Assembly (NCBI GenBank): GCA_017935575.1 | Contig: JAGBHI010000079.1 | Coordinates: 1 to 62,812, forward strand | DNA length: 62,812 nucleotides | Origin: Bacteroidales bacterium | GTDB lineage: Bacteria > Bacteroidota > Bacteroidia > Bacteroidales > G3-4614 | Reading direction: 5' to 3' | Shown: positions 28,981-37,821 of the stretch, piece by piece | How the letters are laid out: each line of letters starts with the position of its first letter | Position numbering within the stretch: the first letter of the stretch is position 1 | Program-made: the position numbers and the translations under genes | The notes under the pieces: model-generated | The model's database searches: none | Told to the model about the DNA's origin: nothing | The model's input: the letters and a program-made list of their open reading frames with translations, nothing else

Positions 28981-29015
28981 GGTAAAGAGTCCTCTCCTGA
29001 GGAGGTCTCTTTACC
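28981..29015 (-). terminator. Hairpin attenuator between rplL and rpoB
   Basis: GGTAAAGAG (28981-28989) pairs with CTCTTTACC (29007-29015). An inner CCTC/GAGG stem forms across one T-T mismatch. On the minus strand the stem is followed by TTTTT. It lies 22 bp after the rplL stop, the place where E. coli has a partial terminator that lowers rpoBC relative to ribosomal protein expression. Confidence 0.75.
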
Positions 29016-29037
29016 ATAAGCCTGAAAACAGGAAGTA

Positions 29038-29412
29038 TTATTTAAGTTCAACTTCTGCTCCTGCCTCTTCAAGTTGTTTTTTCAAACCTTCTGCGTCTGC
29101 TTTAGCAAGACCTTCTTTGATTACGCTGGGAGCGCCATCAACCATCTCTTTAGCCTCTTTCAAGCCAAGACCTGTAAGTTCTTTAACTGCTTTAACAACT
29201 GCAAGTTTGTTTGCTCCAGCTGCTTTAAGTACTACGTCGAATGAAGATTTCTCTTCAGCTGCCTCAGCTGCTGCTGCAGGTCCGGCTGCTACTGCTACTG
29301 CTGCTGCAGCAGGCTCAATTCCGTACTCGTCTTTCAAAATTTGTTTAAGCTCACTTACCTCTTTAACGGTCAAGTTTACTAATTGTTCTGCAAAAGCTTT
29401 AATGTCTGCCAT
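29038..29412 (-). CDS. rplL: 50S ribosomal protein bL12 (L7/L12)
   Basis: 124 residues. An N-terminal dimerisation helix ([20 protein letters not shown]), an Ala-rich hinge (about 35-55) and the C-terminal factor-binding domain ([30 protein letters not shown]) are in standard order. It forms the flexible stalk that recruits translation factors. It lies 41 bp after rplJ in the L10-L12 pair. Confidence 0.98.
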   Translation of the reverse strand: MADIKAFAEQLVNLTVKEVSELKQILKDEYGIEPAAAAVAVAAGPAAAAEAAEEKSSFDVVLKAAGANKLAVVKAVKELTGLGLKEAKEMVDGAPSVIKEGLAKADAEGLKKQLEEAGAEVELK

Positions 29413-29453
29413 TTTAGTTATAATTTAATAATGTTTTACAATTTAATTTTTGA

Positions 29454-29966
29454 TTATTTTTTCTCAAGAGTATCCAATACTCCGTGTATGGTGTTTGCAC
29501 CTGATTCAAGCGCTGAAATAACTCCTTGTACAGGACCTTCCAACATTGCGATAACGTCTGCGATAAGTTCGTTTTTGCTCTTAACTGCAATAAGTGCCTC
29601 AAGTTGTGTCTCATCGTAGAATGATTCCTCTACGTATGCTGCTTTATAACGTACTTTATCGTTTTTCTTTGTAAACTCTTTAATAAGTTTAGCAGGAGCG
29701 TTACCTGTGTTTGAAAGCATCAAAGCGGTTGAACCTTTCAATGCTGAATAAAGGGGTGAGTAATCTCCCTCAAGAGTCTCAAGAGCCTTTTTCAACAAAG
29801 TATTCTTAACAACCATTAATTTGATCTCCTTACCAAAGCACGCACGACGCAATTCGCTTGTAGCCTCTGCATCGAGAGATGTGGTATCGGCAAGGTAGAA
29901 GTGGCTGTACTCTTTAAGAGTAGCACCAATCTTTTCAATTATAATGCCTTTATCTTCCTTTTTCAT
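29454..29966 (-). CDS. rplJ: 50S ribosomal protein uL10
   Basis: 170 residues, starting MKKEDKGIIIEKIGATLKEY. The typical FGKEIKLMVVKNTLLKKAL and Ala/Ile-rich C-terminal helix (SKNELIADVIAMLEGPVQGV) that docks bL12 dimers are present. It is the stalk base and a likely autoregulator of the operon. It lies 15 bp after rplA. Confidence 0.97.
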   Translation of the reverse strand: MKKEDKGIIIEKIGATLKEYSHFYLADTTSLDAEATSELRRACFGKEIKLMVVKNTLLKKALETLEGDYSPLYSALKGSTALMLSNTGNAPAKLIKEFTKKNDKVRYKAAYVEESFYDETQLEALIAVKSKNELIADVIAMLEGPVQGVISALESGANTIHGVLDTLEKK

Positions 29967-29981
29967 AGTGCTTCAGTTTTA

Positions 29982-30680
29982 TTAAATCTCATCAACAGTT
30001 TTAGGATCAATCTTGATACCGGGGCTCATTGTTGTTGAAAGGAATACGCTCTTAACATATGTTCCTTTTGCTGCAGAAGGTTTAAGTTTGATGATTGTTG
30101 CCATAAACTCTTTTACGTTCTCTGCTATTTTTGAAGGCTCGAACGAAATTTTACCTACTGAAGTGTGTACGATACCACCTTTATCAACCTTGAAGTCGAT
30201 TTTACCTTGTTTAACCTCTTTAACTGCTTTACCAATCTCGTTGGTTACTGTTCCACTCTTTGGGTTAGGCATAAGTCCACGAGGACCTAATACACGACCA
30301 AGAGCTCCAAGTTTACCCATTATAGCGGGCATTGTTATAATAACGTCAATATCGGTCCAACCACCTTTGATTTTCTCAATATATTCGTCTAATCCTACAT
30401 AATCTGCTCCGGCAGCCTTTGCGTCTGCTTCTTGATCAGGGGTGCATAGTGCCAACACTCGTACTTGTTTACCTGTACCGTTAGGTAGAGATACAACACC
30501 TCTTACCATTTGGTTAGCTTTACGAGGGTCAACTCCTAAACGCACGTCAATATCAACTGATGCATCGAATTTTGTGAAAGTTATCTCTTTCAACAACTCT
30601 GCAGCTTCTTTGAGTGAGTACATCTTCCCTGCTTCAATTTTCTCAGAGGCAATTTTTTGATTTTTTGTCAATTTACTCAT
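29982..30680 (-). CDS. rplA: 50S ribosomal protein uL1
   Basis: 232 residues. Diagnostic segments are [40 protein letters not shown] and [11 protein letters not shown]. It builds the L1 stalk near the E site. It lies 15 bp downstream of rplK, the classic rplKA pair. Confidence 0.98.
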   Translation of the reverse strand: MSKLTKNQKIASEKIEAGKMYSLKEAAELLKEITFTKFDASVDIDVRLGVDPRKANQMVRGVVSLPNGTGKQVRVLALCTPDQEADAKAAGADYVGLDEYIEKIKGGWTDIDVIITMPAIMGKLGALGRVLGPRGLMPNPKSGTVTNEIGKAVKEVKQGKIDFKVDKGGIVHTSVGKISFEPSKIAENVKEFMATIIKLKPSAAKGTYVKSVFLSTTMSPGIKIDPKTVDEI

Positions 30681-30695
30681 TTCAATTGAAGTTTA

Positions 30696-31139
30696 TTAGT
30701 TATTAACCGGGAATTCTCCTGTTACGGTGATACCCATACTTCTAGCTGTGCCTGCAACCATAGTCATAGCTGATTCAAGTGAAAAACAGTTTAAGTCAAC
30801 CATCTTATCTTGAGCAATAACTTTGACTTGTTCCCAAGTGATTGAAGCAATTTTTTTACGGTTAGGCTCTGCAGATCCTGATTTAGCTTTTGCAGCCTCA
30901 AGCAATTGAATTGCTACAGGAGGAGTCTTAACAATAAAATCAAAAGTTTTGTCCGCATAGTATGTAATAACTACGGGAAGTACTTTTCCTGCTCTGTCTT
31001 GAGTGCGGGCATTGAATTGCTTGCAAAACTCCATAATGTTGATACCCTTAGAACCCAAAGCGGGACCTACTGGGGGAGAGGGGTTTGCTGCACCACCTTT
31101 AATTTGCAATTTAATTTGTCCAGCAATTTCTTTAGCCAT
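30696..31139 (-). CDS. rplK: 50S ribosomal protein uL11
   Basis: 147 residues. The N-terminal signature [20 protein letters not shown] (residues 15-34) and the C-terminal rRNA-binding domain ([27 protein letters not shown]) are present. It binds the GTPase-associated centre of 23S rRNA. It follows nusG by 60 bp. Confidence 0.98.
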   Translation of the reverse strand: MAKEIAGQIKLQIKGGAANPSPPVGPALGSKGINIMEFCKQFNARTQDRAGKVLPVVITYYADKTFDFIVKTPPVAIQLLEAAKAKSGSAEPNRKKIASITWEQVKVIAQDKMVDLNCFSLESAMTMVAGTARSMGITVTGEFPVNN

Positions 31140-31199
31140 TTTTCTCTTATTAAATTAGATTGTTAAATCATCGGAGATCTACGTTCGTAACCACGCAGC

Positions 31200-31754
31200 C
31201 TACTCCTTTTCTACTTGCATAAAGTTAAGTTCCAACGGTGTTTTACGTCCGAATATCTTAACCATTACTTTGAGTTTTCTCTTCTCGTTGTTTACATCTT
31301 CAATAATTCCGCTGAAACCGCTGAAAGGTCCAAATGTTACTTTTACATTTTCACCTACAGTGTAAGGAATCATTGGCTCTTCAGCCTCTTGATGTTCATC
31401 AACTGATCCTAACATACGATTTACCTCGGCAGGGCGAAGAGGGTCGGGATTTATACCACCACCCAAAAAGCCAATTACGTTTGTTGTATTGCGAAGTATG
31501 TGTGGTACTTCACCTACCAAACGAGCCTCAACAAATACATAACCTGGATAGAGATTACGCTCTTTGGTAACTCTTTTACCATTTCTCACTGAATATACCT
31601 TTTCGGTAGGGATTAAGACTTGGAATACATTTTTGCCGAGATCGGTTTTGGCAATCTCAGCATCAAGGTACTCTTTGACTTTAAGCTCCTTACCGCTGAT
31701 GGCACGCAAAACGAACCACCCTCTTTTGGGCGCTTTTTTTTCTGTCTCAGACAT
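31200..31754 (-). CDS. nusG: Transcription termination/antitermination factor NusG
   Basis: 184 residues. The N-terminal NGN domain begins near residue 12 (WFVLRAISGKELKVKEYLDA) and contains NLYPGYVFVEA. The C-terminal KOW domain starts FTPFSG-like as FGPFSGFSGIIEDVNNEKRK. It binds RNA polymerase and couples it with Rho or the ribosome. It lies 12 bp after secE. Confidence 0.97.
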   Translation of the reverse strand: MSETEKKAPKRGWFVLRAISGKELKVKEYLDAEIAKTDLGKNVFQVLIPTEKVYSVRNGKRVTKERNLYPGYVFVEARLVGEVPHILRNTTNVIGFLGGGINPDPLRPAEVNRMLGSVDEHQEAEEPMIPYTVGENVKVTFGPFSGFSGIIEDVNNEKRKLKVMVKIFGRKTPLELNFMQVEKE

Positions 31755-31766
31755 AGTCTCTACCTT

Positions 31767-31961
31767 TTAGTAAATTAATTGGTAAACGAATTTTAGAACG
31801 TTTTCAAAGCACTGATCCATCGCAAATACGACTAACGCAATTATGAGGGAAGCAGTCATAACTACTACAGCGCTATTGCTCAACTCAGACTTAGTTGGCC
31901 AAGATACCTTATGAATCAATTCGTCATAAGAATCCTTTATATTAGCAAATATCTTTTTCAT
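31767..31961 (-). CDS. secE: Preprotein translocase subunit SecE
   Basis: 64 residues from the ATG at 31961: MKKIFANIKDSYDELIHKVS then WPTKSEL, the conserved amphipathic helix before the single transmembrane helix (AVVVMTASLIIALVVFAMDQ). The frame stays open upstream into the tRNA-Trp gene, but those codons are tRNA sequence, so the internal ATG is the real start. It is an essential inner-membrane partner of SecY, here lying between tRNA-Trp and nusG. Confidence 0.95.
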   Translation of the reverse strand: MKKIFANIKDSYDELIHKVSWPTKSELSNSAVVVMTASLIIALVVFAMDQCFENVLKFVYQLIY

Positions 31962-31976
31962 TTTCGTAGAATTTAG

Positions 31977-32049
31977 CACGGGACGAGAGGCTCGAACTCC
32001 CGACACCTGGTTTTGGAGACCAGTGCTCTACCAACTGAGCTAGACCCGT
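31977..32049 (-). tRNA. tRNA-Trp (CCA)
   Basis: 73-nt cloverleaf with D arm GCTC/GAGC, anticodon arm CTGGT-CTCCAAA-ACCAG (anticodon CCA) and T arm GGGAG-TTCGAGC-CTCTC. The acceptor stem has one U6-U67 mismatch. No CCA is encoded. It lies between tuf and secE in the same transcription direction. Confidence 0.95.
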
Positions 32050-32053
32050 AAAT

Positions 32054-32081
32054 TCAGCCGACCTATTTCTAAGTCGGCTGA
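32054..32081 (-). other. Hairpin between tuf and tRNA-Trp
   Basis: TCAGCCGAC (32054-32062) pairs with GTCGGCTGA (32073-32081). On the minus strand no T-run follows, because the tRNA begins within a few bases. An RNase processing site or a leaky terminator are both possible. Confidence 0.5.
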
Positions 32082-32101
32082 GGTTTTATTTTTAGTTCTT
32101 A

Positions 32102-33289
32102 TTAGTCAATGATCTCAGTGATTTGACCTGAACCTACTGTACGACCACCCTCGCGGATTGCGAAACGAAGACCCTCGCTACATGCAACAGGAGCGATAAG
32201 TTTTACTTGGATTGATACGTGGTCACCAGGCATTACCATCTCAGTTCCCTCAGGAAGAGTAATCTCTCCTGTTACGTCCAATGTACGGATGTAGAATTGA
32301 GGACGGTAGTTGTTGTGGAATGGAGTGTGACGTCCACCCTCTTTCTCAGTAAGAACGTAGATTTGAGCTTTGAACTCAGAGTGAGGTTTAACTTGTCCTG
32401 GGTGACAAATAACCATACCACGTTTGATTTCGTTTTTGTCAATACCACGAAGCAATAGACCCACGTTATCACCAGCCTCACCTTGGCTAAGAAGTTTACG
32501 GAACATCTCAACACCAGTTACAACTGATTTTTTACCCTCTGCTCCAAGACCGATGATTTGAACCTCATCACCAACTTTGATGATACCAGTCTCAACACGA
32601 CCTGTAGCAACTGTTCCACGACCTGTAATTGAGAATACGTCCTCAACAGGCATCAAGAATGGTTTGTCGATATCGCGTGGAGGAAGTGGAATCCACTCGT
32701 CAGCTGCAGCCATAAGCTCCATAACTTTTTGCTCCCACTCGGGCTCTCCGTTCAATGCTCCAAGAGCTGAACCGCGAATGATAGGAGTGTTATCTCCGTC
32801 GTACTCGTAAGAAGAAAGAAGATCTCTCATCTCCATCTCAACAAGTTCCAAAATCTCCTCATCGTCAACCATATCACATTTGTTCAAGAAAACAACGATA
32901 CGGGGAACGTTTACTTGACGAGCCAATAGAATGTGCTCGCGAGTTTGAGGCATAGGACCATCTGTTGCAGCACAAACGATGATAGCACCGTCCATTTGAG
33001 CAGCACCAGTTACCATGTTCTTAACGTAGTCAGCGTGTCCAGGACAGTCAACGTGTGCATAGTGACGGTTCTCTGTTTCATACTCTACGTGAGAAGTATT
33101 AATTGTAATACCACGCTCTTTTTCCTCTGGAGCGTTGTCAATTTGGTCGAATGATTTCAACTCAGAAAGACCTGCTTTTGCCAATACTGTAGTAATAGCA
33201 GCAGTCAAAGTGGTTTTACCGTGGTCAACGTGACCGATAGTACCAATATTTACGTGCGGCTTCGTACGTTTAAATTCTTCTTTAGCCAT
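32102..33289 (-). CDS. tuf: Elongation factor Tu
   Basis: 395 residues. G1 is GHVDHGKT (19-26), G3 [12 protein letters not shown] and G4 [10 protein letters not shown], followed by the domain 2 ([15 protein letters not shown]) and domain 3 ([16 protein letters not shown]) beta-barrels. It delivers aminoacyl-tRNA to the ribosome with GTP. It lies downstream of three tRNA genes and upstream of tRNA-Trp. No -7 box is visible between tRNA-Thr and tuf, so it is probably read from the promoter at 33727. Confidence 0.99.
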   Translation of the reverse strand: MAKEEFKRTKPHVNIGTIGHVDHGKTTLTAAITTVLAKAGLSELKSFDQIDNAPEEKERGITINTSHVEYETENRHYAHVDCPGHADYVKNMVTGAAQMDGAIIVCAATDGPMPQTREHILLARQVNVPRIVVFLNKCDMVDDEEILELVEMEMRDLLSSYEYDGDNTPIIRGSALGALNGEPEWEQKVMELMAAADEWIPLPPRDIDKPFLMPVEDVFSITGRGTVATGRVETGIIKVGDEVQIIGLGAEGKKSVVTGVEMFRKLLSQGEAGDNVGLLLRGIDKNEIKRGMVICHPGQVKPHSEFKAQIYVLTEKEGGRHTPFHNNYRPQFYIRTLDVTGEITLPEGTEMVMPGDHVSIQVKLIAPVACSEGLRFAIREGGRTVGSGQITEIID

Positions 33290-33360
33290 AATAGTTTATT
33301 TTTATTTTTTTAAAATGATTAGCTTATCTAATTTCGTGCGCCAGCTGTATTCTCAGAGAG

Positions 33361-33432
<72 letters not shown>

Positions 33433-33439
33433 GGTTTTG

Positions 33440-33512
33440 AGCGGGAAACGGGGCTCAAACCCGCGACCCTCAGCTTGGAAGGCTGATGCTCTATCAACTG
33501 AGCTATTCCCGC
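33440..33512 (-). tRNA. tRNA-Gly (TCC)
   Basis: 73-nt cloverleaf with acceptor GCGGGAA/TTCCCGC fully paired. Anticodon arm TCAGC-CTTCCAA-GCTGA gives anticodon TCC. It is separated from tRNA-Thr by 7 bp. Confidence 0.97.
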
Positions 33513-33520
33513 AAATGTTG

Positions 33521-33603
33521 TGGGCGAAGATGGATTCGAACCACCGAAGTCGTAAGACAGCAGATTTACAGTCTGCCCCATTTGGCCACTCTGGTATTCG
33601 CCC
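33521..33603 (-). tRNA. tRNA-Tyr (GTA)
   Basis: 83-nt class II tRNA with a long variable arm. The acceptor GGGCGAA/TTCGCCC is fully paired, and anticodon arm CAGAC-TGTAAAT-CTG carries GTA. It is the first tRNA of the three-gene cluster. Confidence 0.97.
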
Positions 33604-33719
33604 TTTATTGAGGCGGCATAATTTTTTAGTGTTTCACACCGCCCTAATTATCAGTTTCAGTTTTGTCCCTTGATTTGAAGAGTTACTTCGCTAGCGCACC
33701 AAGGTTTCAAAACCGAGTG

Positions 33720-33727
33720 CAAATTTA
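33720..33727 (-). promoter_or_regulatory. -7 box for the tRNA-tuf operon
   Basis: On the minus strand TAAATTTG (33727-33720) fits TAnnTTTG. It lies between hpf and tRNA-Tyr. No clear -33 TTTG. It would drive tRNA-Tyr-Gly-Thr-tuf-Trp-secE and beyond. Confidence 0.5.
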
Positions 33728-33767
33728 AATCGTTTTTTTTAAATAGAAAAATTTTTCAAGCATTTTT

Positions 33768-34070
33768 TTACTTACCTGATGTTTTTTCTTTTCTTCTTTG
33801 AAGTTGCTTAATCAACGCATCTATCACATTATCAATAGCTTCCTCAAATGTATCGGCTATTTTTTGAGAATAAATATCATCTGATTTAGGCACTAAAATT
33901 TTTATAGAGGCTTCTTTATTTAATGCTGTTTCAGGTTTTACAACTCTCAAAATCACCTCCGCCGAAGTTATTTCGTCACAATATTTCTCAAGTTTGTTTA
34001 CTTTTTTCTCAATGAACGATTGTAATTGCGATGTTGCATCGAAATGTACTGATTGAATTTTAATCTCCAT
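33768..34070 (-). CDS. hpf: Ribosome hibernation-promoting factor, short form
   Basis: 100 residues, HPF/RaiA (sigma-54 modulation) family. It starts MEIKIQSVHFDATSQLQSFI and has the acidic/basic pattern EEAIDNVIDALIKQLQRRKE. Only the N-terminal ribosome-binding domain is present, as in short HPF. Known role: it binds the 30S subunit in slow growth and inactivates ribosomes. It overlaps the xerC end by 11 bp, so it is translated from the same mRNA. The basic C-terminus (RRKEKTSGK) ends at the stop. Confidence 0.93.
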   Translation of the reverse strand: MEIKIQSVHFDATSQLQSFIEKKVNKLEKYCDEITSAEVILRVVKPETALNKEASIKILVPKSDDIYSQKIADTFEEAIDNVIDALIKQLQRRKEKTSGK

Positions 34071-34968
34071 ATAAACCTCCTTTTTTTAATGCCCGTGGGT
34101 GGGCTTGGTTATAATTATGTTTAAGTTCTTCAAACGTTACATGTGTATATACCTGAGTAGAGTTTAGAGAAGCATGCCCCAACAACTCTTTTACACTATC
34201 CAAATCGGCTCCATTATTGAGCATAACCGAAGCAAATGTGTGGCGCAACACATGAGGGCTAAGTTTTTGACGAGTTGAAACTTTACTCAACTCTCTCTTT
34301 ACTATTCTGTAAACCAATACAGGATATAAAGGTTCGCCATCTTTTTTCACAAACAATCTTTCAGTTGCAGTTCCAACCTCTTTTTCTCTATATTTAAGGT
34401 ATCGTTCTATCTCTTCTCGCAACTCACTTCCGAAAGGAATTACCCTTTGTTTGTTTCGTTTGCCTGTAACCTTTAGTGTGTTTGCAAAAAAATCCACATC
34501 TTTATCGCGTAGTGTTATCAACTCATCTCTCCGCATTCCTGTTTGATACAGGATAGATATTATTAATTTGTCGCGAACCCCCTCAAAAGTAGTGCTCTCT
34601 TCAACCCCTTCATCAAGTAGGGCGTCCATCTCAACCTCTCTTACAAAACCGGGAAGAGTTTTCCCATCTTTAGGTTTAGCAACCATCTCTGCAGGTGAAG
34701 TCGCAACAACCTTTTCTTTTATCAAAAAACGAAAGAGAGTTCTCAAAGCAGACAACTTCCGCCCTACCGAACGAGCAGACACTCCTTGCTCCATTAATAC
34801 CACCACATAATTACGAATTATATCCGTATCAACAGTAGCATAATCAACGCTCCCCACCTCCGCTTGGAGATAAGACTCAAAATGTGACAAATCGTTTTTA
34901 TACGACAATACGGTATGAGAAGAGTAATTCTTCTCATACCGTATGTATTTTAAAAACTTCTGTAGCAT
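34060..34968 (-). CDS. xerC: Tyrosine recombinase XerC/XerD
   Basis: 302 residues. The SAM-like N-terminal core-binding domain (residues 1-85: LKYIRYEKNYSSHTVLSYKN) is followed by the catalytic domain. The active-site residues are visible: Arg in GMRRDELITL, Lys in VTGKRNKQRV, His-Arg in LSPHVLRHTFAS, His in LLGHASL and Tyr in STQVYTHVT. It resolves chromosome dimers at dif. Its place between rpsU and hpf is a conserved housekeeping position, so it is not a phage or transposon integrase. XerC versus XerD cannot be decided from one copy. Confidence 0.93.
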   Translation of the reverse strand: MLQKFLKYIRYEKNYSSHTVLSYKNDLSHFESYLQAEVGSVDYATVDTDIIRNYVVVLMEQGVSARSVGRKLSALRTLFRFLIKEKVVATSPAEMVAKPKDGKTLPGFVREVEMDALLDEGVEESTTFEGVRDKLIISILYQTGMRRDELITLRDKDVDFFANTLKVTGKRNKQRVIPFGSELREEIERYLKYREKEVGTATERLFVKKDGEPLYPVLVYRIVKRELSKVSTRQKLSPHVLRHTFASVMLNNGADLDSVKELLGHASLNSTQVYTHVTFEELKHNYNQAHPRALKKGGLYGD

Positions 34969-35040
34969 TGCAGCCTCCTTAATGTGGTATGGCTACAAAT
35001 TTAATACAAAAAAGTAATTCTACAAGAAAAAAAGTAAAAT

Positions 35041-35232
35041 TTACTCCTCTACTTGTTGTAATTTTTGAACATAAACCGCACGCATCATTTTTTTGCGGTT
35101 TGCCACAGATGGTTTCTCAAAAGCTTGACGAGCACGGAGTTCTTTTACGATTCCTGTTTTCTCGTATTTTCTTTTGAATTTTTTTAGCGCTCTTTCAATG
35201 TTGTCGCCTTCTTTAACAGGTACTATTATCAT
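35041..35232 (-). CDS. rpsU: 30S ribosomal protein bS21
   Basis: 63 residues: MIIVPVKEGDNIERALKKFK, then RKYEKTGIVKELR and AFEKPSVANRKKMMRA. It starts with a perfect -7 box 42 bp upstream of the ATG. It is the first gene of the rpsU-xerC-hpf run. In Bacteroidota bS21 has been linked to the sequestered anti-Shine-Dalgarno, which fits the lack of SD sequences in this window. Confidence 0.97.
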   Translation of the reverse strand: MIIVPVKEGDNIERALKKFKRKYEKTGIVKELRARQAFEKPSVANRKKMMRAVYVQKLQQVEE

Positions 35233-35273
35233 AATTATTTTATTTATTTAGATTTTTCGCGAAAATTGCGGTG

Positions 35274-35281
35274 CAAAGTTA
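35274..35281 (-). promoter_or_regulatory. -7 box for rpsU-xerC-hpf
   Basis: On the minus strand TAACTTTG (35281-35274) fits TAnnTTTG exactly. It is back-to-back with the promoter-like element of the aminopeptidase gene about 150 bp away. Confidence 0.7.
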
Positions 35282-35429
35282 CATAACTTTTGCGACTTAC
35301 AAAATCTTTTCAATGTTTTTTTCACACTTTATTTAAATAATATCTCATTTTTAGGCATTATTTACCCTAAAAACAGTTAAGCAGAGTATTGTTTTTACCT
35401 TTTTTATAGAGTCTCAAATATATTTTTTG

Positions 35430-35437
35430 TATCTTCG
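35430..35437 (+). promoter_or_regulatory. -7-like box for the aminopeptidase P operon
   Basis: TATCTTCG differs from TAnnTTTG at one base. It lies 33 bp before the ATG at 35470. The same variant, TATCTTCG, is found before greA. Confidence 0.45.
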
Positions 35438-35469
35438 CAAAGCATATACTTTCAGGTATATTATTAATA

Positions 35470-37293
35470 ATGTGTAATAAAAACAGATTTGATATGTCTA
35501 AAAATGCAGTTAATTCTCGTTTAGAGTCGATACGTTCTCTTATGAAAAGAGAGGGTATTAATGTATATATGGTTCCTAACTTTGACCCACACTTAAGCGA
35601 ATATCCACCGGAAAGGTGGAATACCCGCAAATGGGTTACAGGTTTTACAGGTTCAGCAGGTTGTGCCGTAATATCTCTTAACGATGCTGCATTATGGAGC
35701 GACTCAAGATATTTTATTCAGGCAGAAAAAGAGCTTGAAGGAACAGACTATAAATTCTTCAAAGATGGTCTTCCAGACTCTATCTCCGTTATGGAGTGGA
35801 TATGCGAACAGGCAGGTAATAATGGAGTGGTTGCTGCCGACGATACTGCCTTCTCTTTCAACGAAGGGGTAAAAATGAGAGAGATATTTAGCAAAAAAGG
35901 CATTAAATCAAAATTTAATTTTAACCCCATAGACGAATTATGGGAAAATAGGCCTTCAATTCCCGAAAGCAAAGTTATGGTTTACCAAACCAAGTATGCA
36001 GGAGAGGATTTCAATAGTAAATATCAGAAGATTATAGAAAAAGCTCAACAAAGAGGAGCCAATGCCGTTTTATTAAGTGCATTGGACGATATTGCATGGG
36101 CATTCAACTTAAGGGGTGACGATGTAAAATTTAACCCGATGGTTGTAGCTTATGGATTTTTAAGCAAAGATAAAAAAGTTATTTTCATAGAGTCTGCCAA
36201 ATTATCTCCCGATGCGTTAAAATATTTCAACTCTAATGGCATTGAGGTTATGAAGTACGACGATATTGAACAATATTTATCAAACCTTACCACCGACACA
36301 AAAGTTATTGCAGACCCGACAAGAGTAAACTATCGTTTATGTAATATACTAAATGATAAAAACGCATTAATAGCCGAAACATCTCCTATCACCATGATGA
36401 AGAGCGTTAAAAACAGCACTGAAATTGAAGGGACCCGCAATGCTCTTACTCGCGATGGTGTTGCCATGGTAAATTTCTTATATTGGTTAGACAACAATAT
36501 TGGCAAAATAGAGATGAGTGAAATCTCCATAGCCGAAAAATTACGCTCGTTCCGTGCCGAGCAACCCCTATTTATGGGCGAAAGTTTTGGCACTATTGCA
36601 GGTTATGGCGGGCATGGAGCTATAGTTCACTATCGTGCAACAGAAGAGAGCGATGCAAAACTTCAGCCAAAAGGTTTTATATTGGTTGATAGTGGCGGAC
36701 AATATCTTGATGGTACTACAGATATTACTCGCACAATTCCTCTCGGCGAACTTACAGACGAAGAGAAAAAATGTTTTACTCTTGTTCTAAAAGGGCACAT
36801 AGCCATTGCACAAGCGCAATTCCCCCATGGAACTCGTGGAGCTCAAATTGATGCATTTGCACGAATTGCTCTTTGGAGAGAAGGATATACATACAATCAC
36901 GGAACAGGACATGGAATAGGACACTTCCTGAATGTTCACGAAGGACCACAAAACATACGTCTTGAAGAGAACCCAACCCCACTACTACCCGGAATGATAA
37001 CATCAAACGAGCCCGGAGTATATCTTAGCGACCGTTTTGGTATCAGAATTGAAAACATGATACTAACAGTTGAAAATCGCACTTCGGAATTTGGCAAATT
37101 CTATGCATTTGAGACTCTCACACTATGCCCCATTGATACACGCGCAATAGATACAACATTTATGACAAATAACGAAATTGAGTGGCTTAACAACTATCAT
37201 AAAAATGTTTATGACAAACTATCAGCGATGCTTGATACACCACAAAGCGAATGGTTAAAAGAGAGATGCGCCCCAATAAGTAAAAAGAACTAA
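35470..37293 (+). CDS. pepP: Xaa-Pro aminopeptidase (peptidase M24, aminopeptidase P)
   Basis: 607 residues: two creatinase-like N-terminal domains (about 10-150 and 165-320), an M24 metallopeptidase domain (325-535) and a C-terminal extension, the long AMPP architecture shared with eukaryotes. Metal ligands are visible: Asp in VDSGGQYLDGTTDITRT (two Asp), His in GTGHGIGHFLNVHEGP, Glu in TSNEPGVYL and Glu in FGIRIENM. It removes an N-terminal residue preceding proline. Start 35470 is used; a second ATG at 35494 (MSKNAVNSRLES) is equally possible. The next gene starts 5 bp after the stop. Confidence 0.93.
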   Translation: MCNKNRFDMSKNAVNSRLESIRSLMKREGINVYMVPNFDPHLSEYPPERWNTRKWVTGFTGSAGCAVISLNDAALWSDSRYFIQAEKELEGTDYKFFKDGLPDSISVMEWICEQAGNNGVVAADDTAFSFNEGVKMREIFSKKGIKSKFNFNPIDELWENRPSIPESKVMVYQTKYAGEDFNSKYQKIIEKAQQRGANAVLLSALDDIAWAFNLRGDDVKFNPMVVAYGFLSKDKKVIFIESAKLSPDALKYFNSNGIEVMKYDDIEQYLSNLTTDTKVIADPTRVNYRLCNILNDKNALIAETSPITMMKSVKNSTEIEGTRNALTRDGVAMVNFLYWLDNNIGKIEMSEISIAEKLRSFRAEQPLFMGESFGTIAGYGGHGAIVHYRATEESDAKLQPKGFILVDSGGQYLDGTTDITRTIPLGELTDEEKKCFTLVLKGHIAIAQAQFPHGTRGAQIDAFARIALWREGYTYNHGTGHGIGHFLNVHEGPQNIRLEENPTPLLPGMITSNEPGVYLSDRFGIRIENMILTVENRTSEFGKFYAFETLTLCPIDTRAIDTTFMTNNEIEWLNNYHKNVYDKLSAMLDTPQSEWLKERCAPISKKN

Positions 37294-37298
37294 ACAAT

Positions 37299-37814
37299 AT
37301 GGCATTAATAAAAGAAGTTAGAGGTTTTACTCCCAAGATAGGCAAAGATTGTTACCTATCAGAGAACGCCACCATAATTGGCGATGTTGTAATAGGCGAT
37401 GAGTGCAGTATCTGGTTTAATACCGTACTTAGAGGAGATGTAAACTCAATACGTATAGGTAATCGCGTAAACATACAAGATGGTTCAGTATTACATACCC
37501 TATATGAAAAATCGACCATAAACATAGGTAACGATGTATCAATAGGACACAACGTAACCATACACGGAGCTGACGTTTGCGATGGTGCGCTAATAGGCAT
37601 GGGAGCAGTAGTTCTTGACCACGCAGTTGTTGGAGAAGGAGCCATTGTAGCCGCAGGGTCGGTAGTATTAAGCAAAACCATAATAAAACCTGGAGAACTT
37701 TGGGGCGGAGCACCTGCAAAGTTTATCAAGATGGTTGATGTTGAGCAATCAAAAGAGATTAATCAAAAGATAGCAAAAAACTATCTAATGTACTCAAAGT
37801 GGTACCAAGAGTAG
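37299..37814 (+). CDS. Gamma carbonic anhydrase-like hexapeptide-repeat protein
   Basis: 171 residues of left-handed beta-helix hexapeptide repeats (IIGDVVIGDECSIWFNTVLR, IGNRVNIQDGSVLH). Three His in zinc-ligand positions are visible: LHTLY, and the two in IGHNVTIHGA. The C-terminal helix ends NYLMYSKWYQE. This is the YrdA/CaiE-type gamma-CA family. Carbonic anhydrase activity is possible but many family members are untested. It lies between pepP and radC with spacings of 5 and 7 bp, so it is probably one transcript. Confidence 0.88.
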   Translation: MALIKEVRGFTPKIGKDCYLSENATIIGDVVIGDECSIWFNTVLRGDVNSIRIGNRVNIQDGSVLHTLYEKSTINIGNDVSIGHNVTIHGADVCDGALIGMGAVVLDHAVVGEGAIVAAGSVVLSKTIIKPGELWGGAPAKFIKMVDVEQSKEINQKIAKNYLMYSKWYQE

Positions 37815-37821
37815 AAAATAT

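Noticed and set aside
28931-29428. 165-codon plus-strand Ala/Ser-rich frame over rplL
   Set aside because: It is the complement of the Ala-rich rplL gene; the attenuator hairpin lies inside it.
34060-34968. Tyrosine recombinase as a sign of an integrated element
   Set aside because: The XerC/D-type gene lies in a conserved rpsU-xerC-hpf context with no att-like direct repeats or cargo genes, so it is housekeeping.
34969-35040. Spacer between rpsU and xerC as an RNA gene
   Set aside because: 72 bp, AT-rich, with no stable hairpin or recognised RNA motif by eye.
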